From CAIZGX01 sp046048875 (GTDB lineage: Bacteria; Bacteroidota; Bacteroidia; Flavobacteriales_D; Sanyastnellaceae), in assembly GCA_046048875.1 (NCBI GenBank), contig JBJOFG010000014.1, positions 484,996 through 548,995 on the forward strand: a DNA stretch of 64,000 bases. The letters are read 5' to 3'. The notes under the pieces are model-generated. The model did no database searches, was not told the DNA's origin, and worked only from the letters and a program-made list of their open reading frames with translations. Position 1 is the first letter of the stretch; each line of letters opens with the position of its first letter. The position numbers were made by a program, and so were the translations under genes. Below, one piece after another: positions 57,628 through 64,000 of this stretch.

Positions 57628-59190
57628 ATGCATTCGAAAATCTATCTCTGTCTTTTTGCTTGTATAGCCTTGCTTCCTTCCTGCAAGAAAGATGAACCTA
57701 CCTCATGGGAATCGAATTGGGTAGCACCTTTGGCGCACGGTAGATTAACCTTGTCGGATTTAACGGCAGACAACGGATACACAGACAATGCAGGAATTTA
57801 TCATTTGTTTTTCGAAAAAATAATTTCCGGATTTGGGACAAGCGATTTAACCCAAATTCCTGATACCAATATCTCACAGAAATTTGTGGTGCCATTAACC
57901 GGCGGACCTTTTCAAATTCCCGGAAACACAGCCATCATTACACAGAACCAAAACTACTCTGTAGAGACCAACGGAACCGGGCTGCGCATGGTGAAAGTGA
58001 AGTCTGGACAAATGATTGTGCACGTGAAATCTTATGTGAATGCTTACTTGCATCCGCGTTTCACTTTATATAATGTTTCGGAGGTATATGGAAACAATAC
58101 CGAGATAGATTTTGCATTAACTCCAGGCAGTTCAGCAGTTCCATCTGAAGGATACTACACTATTGATATGGCGAATAAGTACGTTGTTCTCTCAGGAACA
58201 ACGGGCTTCGATTACAACAAACTTTCAACGCATCTTGAAATCAAGACAGAGTATGGAACCACTGCCGATCAGAATACGATATATGGACAAGACTCAGTGA
58301 GATTTGAATTACTCATGTCAGATTTGATTATCGATTACGCCAAGGGTTATTTCGGAAATGATACTTACGCTTTCAACGAGACATTCAACTTAGCTGAAAG
58401 CGCAAACATGCCAACCGGAATGCTAGCCTTGGATCAAGCTTCATTCGGATTTCATATGACACACAAAATGGGATTTGATGGTAAGTTGAAGATTGATAAC
58501 GTTATGGGATTGAATACATACATGAATACAGGTGTTCAGCTTACTGGAGGGAATTTGTACAACCCATTTTTTATTACGCGATCTATTGATGAGGGAGGAA
58601 CCGCTTCTGTTTCTAACTACGATATTGATTTGAATGAGGGGAACAGTAACATTACTTCGTTTATGGGAAGTTTGCCATATGCCGTTCTTTTCACAGGTAG
58701 TTTGCAATTGAATCCTTTCGGAAATGTAAGTGACGGAAATGATTTCTTTTATGAAAATCAGTTAACAGAAGCGAAGCTTGTTGTAGATGTTCCACTTCGT
58801 TTGGCAGCGAACGATCTAACATTGAAGGATACGTTGAATGTGGACGTTACAACCGATGCTGCACGTGTAAGTTCATTGACCTTGGATGTTCAAAATGCTT
58901 TTCCAATGTCTTGGTCGTTGAATCTTGCAACGCTTTCAGGTGTCGTGATTGCTTCAGATCTTATGGTTTTAAATGGAAATAGCGTAGATGCGTTCGCTCT
59001 TCCAATTTCAACCACATTACAAATTCCGATTACGGAAGCGCAATGGAATTCAATTAAATCGGAGGGAAAGTTGATCATGCAAGTTGTTTCAAACACGCCT
59101 TCCTATCCTAATTTGGTGAATCTCTACAATTCTTATTTCATAGACGTTCGCGTGAAAGCGGGTATAGTCCTTAATGCCGAAGTTCAATGA
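57628..59190 (+). CDS. Large lipoprotein of unknown function
   Basis: 520 residues. Lipobox LLPSC gives Cys19, followed by KKDEP. The mature chain is beta-rich throughout with no clear known domain. Two stretches look like repeated modules: the N-terminal WVAPLAHGRLTLSDLT and the C-terminal VVDVPLRLAANDLTLKDTL, followed by LTLDVQNAFPMSWSL and the paired ISTTLQIPITEAQW. Thus it may be several Ig-like or fibronectin-like sandwiches. No active-site motif is seen. It is coupled to the following DUF5723-like gene by an ATGA overlap, suggesting that both act at the outer membrane. Confidence 0.75.
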   Translation: MHSKIYLCLFACIALLPSCKKDEPTSWESNWVAPLAHGRLTLSDLTADNGYTDNAGIYHLFFEKIISGFGTSDLTQIPDTNISQKFVVPLTGGPFQIPGNTAIITQNQNYSVETNGTGLRMVKVKSGQMIVHVKSYVNAYLHPRFTLYNVSEVYGNNTEIDFALTPGSSAVPSEGYYTIDMANKYVVLSGTTGFDYNKLSTHLEIKTEYGTTADQNTIYGQDSVRFELLMSDLIIDYAKGYFGNDTYAFNETFNLAESANMPTGMLALDQASFGFHMTHKMGFDGKLKIDNVMGLNTYMNTGVQLTGGNLYNPFFITRSIDEGGTASVSNYDIDLNEGNSNITSFMGSLPYAVLFTGSLQLNPFGNVSDGNDFFYENQLTEAKLVVDVPLRLAANDLTLKDTLNVDVTTDAARVSSLTLDVQNAFPMSWSLNLATLSGVVIASDLMVLNGNSVDAFALPISTTLQIPITEAQWNSIKSEGKLIMQVVSNTPSYPNLVNLYNSYFIDVRVKAGIVLNAEVQ

Positions 59191-60455
59191 GAAAATTAAT
59201 TGTTGTATTTATATTCATTGTTTTCGGAAGTGCTTCTTTCGCTCAAACTTCTTATCTGTGGTTGACGAAGTCGGATACTACAGGAAAAGCGTTTCGTGGG
59301 ATACTCGATCTTCAGGGAAGCGCAACTGCAGGCAGTACTTTTTTAACGAAGGAACTTGTTAAGCCTTTTGCTGTTGGTGGAATAGTCACTGCTGAAGCGC
59401 GAAATTCTGCTGTTGATGGAATGTCAGACCTCGGGGTGTTCGGAGGAAACGCAAATGTTCGCGCACGCTATTACGGAGGGCGTGACAGTTTATTTGGAAG
59501 TGAAATGCTCGACTTGTTTATTCAAGTTGGAAAAGGGTATTTCGGAAGTGGAAGAATCTCAAAAGATGCCTTCGATTTGTTGAGCAATGGGAATGTTAAT
59601 TTTCAAGGAGTACGTGTTCCGTTGAATTCCATTCAAGGAGAGGTGCAAGGATTTCAATCCATCGGATTTGGAATCTACGATAAGCGAACATTCAGCTCGA
59701 TTGGCATTTCTATGGTGAATGGATTAACCTATCAACAATTCAGTTTATTTCCGCCTTCATCATTCTACACTTCGGCGAACGCCGATACTTTGCAATTGGA
59801 TTATTCAGGTGAGTATGTCCATTCAGCAGCTGCAAGACCAAATGGAAATGGAATCGGATTCAGCATAGATGGTGAATACAATTTTGTAAGAGACAGAGGT
59901 GTCGACAAGAAGGAAGTATGGAATACACTCGGTGTGCGCAATTTAGGATGGGTGAATTGGAACGGGCAAAGTGAAGTTGTTTCTTTCGATTCAACATTGA
60001 CTTGGACGGGAGTGGATTTGAATGGAATTTTGAATGGCGATTCGTTGTTGAATGGAACTTCGGGTTTTGCAGACACCTTGGTAACGAATGCTCAGAATGT
60101 ATCTTTTTGGAGACCGCTTCGCGGATCGTTTTATGTGCGTTCGGTTTATCGCTGGAGTGAAAAGGTTCGGTTAACAGCTGGATTGGAAATGTACGCAGCT
60201 CCTATGAAACCTTTGGCTACCGTTGGTTTTATGTACATGCCGAAGAATAATTGTGTGGCTTCTATAAATATCTCAAACGGAGGATACGCCAATTGGAAAT
60301 TGGGAATGGGTGTGCAATGGTTAATAGCGAATCAATTTTATTTAGGTGTTCAAACCTCAAATGTTCCAGGATATTTTTTTAAGAGTGCTCGCGAAATGCA
60401 AGCCTCTATTCAAGTGAGTTATTTATTCAAAACAAAAAAGAAAGACAATGAATAG
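59187..60455 (+). CDS. DUF5723-like outer-membrane protein
   Basis: 422 residues. Signal peptide 1-20 (ends ASFAQ). Then a long run of amphipathic strands (FGIYDKRTFSSIGISM, IGFSIDGEYNFVRDRG, YWNTLGVRNLGWVNW-type) and a C-terminal half reading SFYVRSVYRWSEKVRL, GFMYMPKNNCVASINISN and LGVQTSNVPGYFF. This pattern matches the DUF5723 group of predicted barrels in Bacteroidota. Coupled to the lipoprotein upstream and overlapping kdsA by eight bases downstream. Function unknown; a barrel and its lipoprotein partner is a reasonable hypothesis. Confidence 0.75.
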   Translation: MRKLIVVFIFIVFGSASFAQTSYLWLTKSDTTGKAFRGILDLQGSATAGSTFLTKELVKPFAVGGIVTAEARNSAVDGMSDLGVFGGNANVRARYYGGRDSLFGSEMLDLFIQVGKGYFGSGRISKDAFDLLSNGNVNFQGVRVPLNSIQGEVQGFQSIGFGIYDKRTFSSIGISMVNGLTYQQFSLFPPSSFYTSANADTLQLDYSGEYVHSAAARPNGNGIGFSIDGEYNFVRDRGVDKKEVWNTLGVRNLGWVNWNGQSEVVSFDSTLTWTGVDLNGILNGDSLLNGTSGFADTLVTNAQNVSFWRPLRGSFYVRSVYRWSEKVRLTAGLEMYAAPMKPLATVGFMYMPKNNCVASINISNGGYANWKLGMGVQWLIANQFYLGVQTSNVPGYFFKSAREMQASIQVSYLFKTKKKDNE

Positions 60456-61257
60456 TGCAGATGTAATGAAAATGGCACAAACGAAATCGTTGGTGTTGTT
60501 GGCCGGTCCATGCGTTGTGGAAGGTGAGGATTTGGTAATGGAAGTTGCTGGACGTGTGAAAGAGATTACAGATAAGTTGGGAATGCCCTATGTTTTCAAA
60601 GCTTCATATAGAAAAGCAAATCGCTCGCGCGTTGATTCATTTACTGGGTTGGGCGATCAAATCGGATTGGAACTCATTCAAAAAGTTGGAAAGACATACG
60701 GCATTCCAACTGTAACAGATATTCATGCTGCCGATGAAGCAGCCATGGCTGCAGCTTTTGTAGATGTTTTACAAATTCCAGCATTCTTGTGTCGTCAAAC
60801 AGATTTGCTTCAAGCAGCTGCTGCAACAGGGAAAGTGGTGAACATTAAGAAAGGTCAATTCCTTTCTGCTGAATCCATGAAGCACGCTGTGAACAAGGTA
60901 AAAGAGGCTGGCAACAATAACGTTTGGTTGACTGAACGAGGAACCATGTTCGGCTATCAAGATTTAGTAGTAGACTATCGCGGAATTCCTGTGATGCAAG
61001 ATTACGCCCCTGCCATTATGGACTGTACGCACTCTTTGCAACAGCCAAATCAAAGCAGCGGTGTTACGGGTGGAAAACCTGAGCTCATTGGAACCATTGC
61101 GAAGGCTGCTGTTGCAGTGGGTGTAGACGGATTGTTTATTGAAACTCATCCGAATCCAGCTGTGGCTCTGAGCGATGGCGCAAACATGCTTCAGTTAAAT
61201 AAGCTTGAAGAGCTGTTGGAACAAGTCATGGAAATTCGTGCGGTGATCAAAAAATAA
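60448..61257 (+). CDS. kdsA: 3-deoxy-8-phosphooctulonate (Kdo-8-phosphate) synthase, metal-dependent type
   Basis: 269 residues. Condenses phosphoenolpyruvate and arabinose 5-phosphate to give Kdo-8-phosphate for lipopolysaccharide. The metal ligands of class II enzymes are visible: Cys22 in LLAGPCVVEG, His in DCTHSLQQ, Glu in FIETHPNP and Asp in ALSDGAN; the metal-independent E. coli form has Asn at the first position. The FKASYRKANRS and TERGTMFGY motifs are normal. It overlaps the DUF5723-like gene by eight bases. Confidence 0.94.
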   Translation: MNSADVMKMAQTKSLVLLAGPCVVEGEDLVMEVAGRVKEITDKLGMPYVFKASYRKANRSRVDSFTGLGDQIGLELIQKVGKTYGIPTVTDIHAADEAAMAAAFVDVLQIPAFLCRQTDLLQAAAATGKVVNIKKGQFLSAESMKHAVNKVKEAGNNNVWLTERGTMFGYQDLVVDYRGIPVMQDYAPAIMDCTHSLQQPNQSSGVTGGKPELIGTIAKAAVAVGVDGLFIETHPNPAVALSDGANMLQLNKLEELLEQVMEIRAVIKK

Positions 61258-61260
61258 TTC

Positions 61261-62670
61261 ATGAAGAAAATTGGATTCATTCTTTTAGTTGTGACGCTCG
61301 CTTTCAATCTAGAAGGCCTTGCTCAGCCTGTGGTTCACAATTATGGAAGTTTGGGATCTGATGAATACGTGTCGATGGTGCAATACCCAACTGGAGGGTT
61401 TATAGCTATTGGAACAACAGGAGGTGAAGTAGGTTCGCAAACAGATGTGTACATTTCGAAATTGAATCCTTCGTTGGATTGTGAGTGGACATTCAATATC
61501 GGAGGAGTGGGAATCGAACGCGGCAACGACGTCGCTGTAGCTTCAGACGGAAGTATTTATTTCTGCGGTATGATTTTGAGCAATTCGGTGACCGGTTATA
61601 AAGCTTTAATTGGAAAATTAGATGCAAGTGGTAACCTCATCTGGTCGCAAGAATTTGGTGAAGGTGTTTGGGATGAAGCGCGAAGTGTTTTGATAGATAC
61701 AAATGGAAATATTTGGGTGGCAACGAATTCTTATTTTCCAACAGGAGAAGAGAAAGTAATCCTTTATTCGTTCAATGAAACTGGAGGAATTTCTGCGCCC
61801 CTTGAAATTGAATCTGCAGGTGCAAACAAAAATGCGGGGCTTGAATATTACGACAATGAAATTTATATCTTGAACAATCACGAAGAAGGTGGCAACGCCC
61901 ATTATAGCGTGAAGAAACTAGACAATACAGGAACGTTATTACAGACGTATGAGGTAAGTGGATTGGGAGTTCAAGGACATGATTTGCAAGTGTGGAGTTA
62001 CGGTGTTTTTGTAGCTGGTGAGTTCTTGAATGGAAGTTTTCGTAATCCATACACGTGTGCATTCAACCTCGACGGCACGGTTAACACAGAAACCTATAAC
62101 ACATTCAATTTCAACATGTGGTACAACGCAGCTCATTCGAATTCGGAAGGGTATACGCTGGCTGGAGAGACTACTGACTTTGGATTTGGAGAACAGGAGT
62201 GGGTGCTACACAGAGCAAATGTTTTGGGTCAATATGCAGGAGGTGGAACGATTGGAACAAACAAATTTGAAGTGTGCAAAGATTTATTGGTGGTGAACGA
62301 CACAGTTTATTTGGTTGGAAGTTCTAACGGGTTTCAATTGAACAAACAGCAACAATCGACAATTTATCGAAATGAGTCGGTTGTGCTTTCGGCATTAGAT
62401 CCAACAAGTGTGAACAACGATTGCTTCTATGTAGGCGTCGAAGATTTAACAGTCAACAGCCACCTTTACTTTTATTCAATTGGAAACAATGAATTTTTTC
62501 CTTCTTCGCAGGTCAATGCGCTTAGTGTTGAAGTCTATGGTTTAGATGGAAAATTAATTTTCGTGAACACCAATATTTCCTCGTTTCAATTGAATATTCC
62601 TGCGGGCATTTACTGCCTGGTTTTTCATTCAGAAAATCAATCGGGAATTCAGAAAATTATTATTCGTTAA
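61261..62670 (+). CDS. Secreted beta-propeller-like protein, possibly T9SS sorted
   Basis: 469 residues. Signal peptide 1-21 (ends GLAQP). The chain contains propeller-like repeats such as GFIAIGTTGGE, DVAVASDGSIYFCG, LIGKLDASGNLIWSQEFG and VLIDTNGNIWVATN, which resemble the blades of SBBP/delta-60-repeat proteins. The last ~60 residues (LSVEVYGLDGKLIFV, NIPAGIYCLVFHSEN, IQKIIIR) resemble a type A sorting tail, although the leading YPNP motif is missing. It follows kdsA by three bases, so it is probably in the same transcript. Function unknown. Confidence 0.78.
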   Translation: MKKIGFILLVVTLAFNLEGLAQPVVHNYGSLGSDEYVSMVQYPTGGFIAIGTTGGEVGSQTDVYISKLNPSLDCEWTFNIGGVGIERGNDVAVASDGSIYFCGMILSNSVTGYKALIGKLDASGNLIWSQEFGEGVWDEARSVLIDTNGNIWVATNSYFPTGEEKVILYSFNETGGISAPLEIESAGANKNAGLEYYDNEIYILNNHEEGGNAHYSVKKLDNTGTLLQTYEVSGLGVQGHDLQVWSYGVFVAGEFLNGSFRNPYTCAFNLDGTVNTETYNTFNFNMWYNAAHSNSEGYTLAGETTDFGFGEQEWVLHRANVLGQYAGGGTIGTNKFEVCKDLLVVNDTVYLVGSSNGFQLNKQQQSTIYRNESVVLSALDPTSVNNDCFYVGVEDLTVNSHLYFYSIGNNEFFPSSQVNALSVEVYGLDGKLIFVNTNISSFQLNIPAGIYCLVFHSENQSGIQKIIIR

Positions 62671-64000
62671 CGCGAAGAAAGCGCAATGGAGTAGACGCCA
62701 GGCAAGGCTTCTAGCTCTGATTGAATTTCTTTGGTAACAGCAATTTTGTTTCGTTCGCCACTTGGAAGCACCACTCGGTCATCGCCATTTTTCAATTCAA
62801 TGCGAAGTTGCGCGAATCCAGAATTTTTAATCAAGAGTTGATCAAGTTTTTCAATCGTTTGTTCGGTTAAAAATTCAGAGTCGATGCCAATGGTTAAATA
62901 TCGTCCGAACTTTTCTTTTACTTCAGCAAGCAAGGTGATTTCTACAATTTGAAACTCTGTTTTTTCCTCTTCTTGCTGTCCGTATCTGCGCTTTTGAAAA
63001 CGTCCGCGAACATATAAAAAGAAGTTGTCTTGCATGTAAGCCTTGAAGTTCATGTAGTCTTTTCGGAACAAACGGAAGTCGTGTGATCCTTCGCCGTTTT
63101 CCAATGTGAAACTCCCGTATGGATTGCCTTGTTGCGACATGCGGTGCTGTGTGTTTTTGACAATGCCCGCAAATGCAATTTCTCTTCCCACATTGGATTC
63201 TGGATTCTCGAGCGCTTCCATCGCGTTCGGATGGCAGAAGGCTTCAATCTCAAGTGCGAAGTCGTCAAGCGGATGACCAGAAATAAACATACCTACTAAT
63301 TCCTTCTCTTTCGATAATTCGGTGAGAGCATCCCAAGGTTCAACTTTCGGAACAGCGGGCGGTTGAATTTGCACACCTGAATCTTCACCGAAAAGTGAAG
63401 CTTGTGACGAGTTCTTTCCGTCGCGCGCTGCGCGTCCGTATTTCACGAGGGTGTCAATGAATCCTTCGCCTTTATTGTCAGTTCCGAAATAGGCAGATCG
63501 TGTAATGCCGAATCGGTCGAAGGCTCCGCACATCGCAAGGCTTTCCAATACACGTTTATTGGCTGCTTTGTCGTCTACACGTTCAAGAAAATCGAAAACA
63601 CTTTCGAAAGGTTTCGTCTCACGTTCACGAATCATGCTTTCCACCGCGTTTTCTCCAACGGCTTTCACAGCAGCAAGACCGAAGCGAATAGCGCCTTCTT
63701 TGTTTACCGAAAAAAGCGAAAGCGATTCATTTACATCAGGAGACAAAACTGGAATGCGCATACGCTTACATTCTTCCATGAAAAAGGTAACTCCCTTGAT
63801 GTCGTTCATGGAATTGCTTAAGGTAGCCGCCATGAATTCAGCAGGGTAGTGCGCCTTCAGATAGGCTGTCTGATAAGCAATCCATGCGTAACACGTCGAG
63901 TGTGATTTGTTGAAGGCATAACTCGCAAACTTTTCCCAGTCAGTCCAAATCTTCTCAAGTTTGTCTGCCGGATGTCCGTTAGCAATAGCTCCTTCCATGA
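62667..64000 (-). CDS. dnaE: DNA polymerase III subunit alpha, C-terminal part (partial)
   Basis: At least 443 residues, open to the right edge; the first Met near 63998 is internal, since the full protein would be over 1100 residues. This part covers the end of the palm/finger region (WEKFASYAFNKSHSTCYAW, YQTAYLKAHYPAEFMA), the helix-hairpin-helix domain (FDRFGITRSAYF), and the OB-fold with VGREIAFAGIVKNTQHRMS. The N-terminal PHP and catalytic Asp residues lie outside. It is the replicative polymerase. Its end overlaps the convergent secreted-protein gene by four bases. Confidence 0.95.
   Translation of the reverse strand, partial: MEGAIANGHPADKLEKIWTDWEKFASYAFNKSHSTCYAWIAYQTAYLKAHYPAEFMAATLSNSMNDIKGVTFFMEECKRMRIPVLSPDVNESLSLFSVNKEGAIRFGLAAVKAVGENAVESMIRERETKPFESVFDFLERVDDKAANKRVLESLAMCGAFDRFGITRSAYFGTDNKGEGFIDTLVKYGRAARDGKNSSQASLFGEDSGVQIQPPAVPKVEPWDALTELSKEKELVGMFISGHPLDDFALEIEAFCHPNAMEALENPESNVGREIAFAGIVKNTQHRMSQQGNPYGSFTLENGEGSHDFRLFRKDYMNFKAYMQDNFFLYVRGRFQKRRYGQQEEEKTEFQIVEITLLAEVKEKFGRYLTIGIDSEFLTEQTIEKLDQLLIKNSGFAQLRIELKNGDDRVVLPSGERNKIAVTKEIQSELEALPGVYSIALSSR

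Noticed and set aside
1..64000. tRNA, rRNA, CRISPR array, transposase, integrase or phage genes
   Set aside because: I looked for conserved tRNA T-loops, repeat-spacer patterns and transposase motifs on both strands and found none. A covariance-model search would be needed to exclude a small RNA.

Overview
The window looks like chromosomal DNA of a Bacteroidota member, most likely a Flavobacteriales/Cryomorphaceae-like bacterium. The evidence is proteins ending in type A and type B C-terminal sorting tails of the type IX secretion system, a TonB-dependent receptor with a carboxypeptidase-like plug extension, paired DUF5916/CBM9, DUF5777, DUF4105, DUF2279, GSCFA and BatA proteins, a bacillithiol enzyme (BshC), and promoters of the Bacteroidota type (TAnnTTTG or TAnnTTCG -7 boxes) instead of sigma-70 -35/-10 hexamers. 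I saw no rRNA, tRNA, CRISPR, insertion sequence or prophage. Coding density is very high, with no gene-free stretch above 300 bases and many 1-8 base overlaps.

Layout. 1-4467: tail of an unknown gene, lipA, and a large BNR-repeat protein with a type A sorting tail. 4523-7004: gapA, a 4-TM protein, a YjjG-type HAD nucleotidase and DUF3467. 7001-10281 (minus): a metal-ligand-poor dihydroorotase-like protein coupled to BatA. 10325-11566: a cystathionine gamma-synthase-family PLP enzyme. 11633-13914 (minus): rny, zapA and a coiled-coil protein. 14053-19474: an M23 peptidase, an ACMSD-like amidohydrolase, an oligopeptide-type binding lipoprotein and an EEP-family lipoprotein. 19550-22345 (minus): a Lys/Ala/Pro-repeat histone H1-like protein, then DUF2279, mltG and a GNAT. 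22420-23727: an orphan Wza-like exporter and rfbC. 23724-31305 (minus): TonB receptor, ABC exporter, TIGR01777 epimerase, photolyase and CaiB. 31395-38621: DUF5916, an ECF sigma / membrane protein / beta-barrel trio, a type B sorted protein and bshC. 38593-42265: ruvX, then dapD, a secreted protein, a heptosyltransferase-like GT9 and GSCFA. 42293-46275: a phosphate module made of a divergent OprO/P-type porin and DUF47-PiT. 46352-48285: histidine kinase and response regulator. 48282-51282 (minus): two heme-c lipoproteins, an OB-fold protein, YceI and DUF5777. 51349-55595 (minus): E1 alpha-beta fusion, two GLPGLI/DUF4412-like proteins, a TlpA-like thioredoxin and a 2Fe-2S ferredoxin. 55664-62670: dapF, DUF4105, a lipoprotein, a DUF5723-like protein, kdsA and a secreted protein. 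62667-64000 (minus): the C-terminal part of DnaE.

How the genes work together. dapD and dapF are two steps of the succinylase route to meso-diaminopimelate; MltG, the M23 peptidase and ZapA act on cell wall and division; KdsA, GT9, RfbC and Wza-like serve surface polysaccharides. The most interesting points are: (1) a PiT phosphate transporter carrying a ~240-residue soluble insertion with a SecD/SecF-like DFxGGT motif; (2) direct repeats of TTAACA with an 11-base period, in the right orientation, in front of both the phosphate porin and DUF47-PiT, which look like Pho boxes; (3) three different heme-attachment spacings (CX2CH, CX3CH, CX4CH) in two adjacent lipoproteins in an operon with YceI and DUF5777; (4) at least nine genes whose -7 box ends only 4-7 bases before the start codon, suggesting leaderless mRNAs; (5) a translationally coupled lipoprotein/outer-membrane pair of unknown role. 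Starts were adjusted from the longest reading frame where signal peptides, overlaps or promoter boxes supported it.
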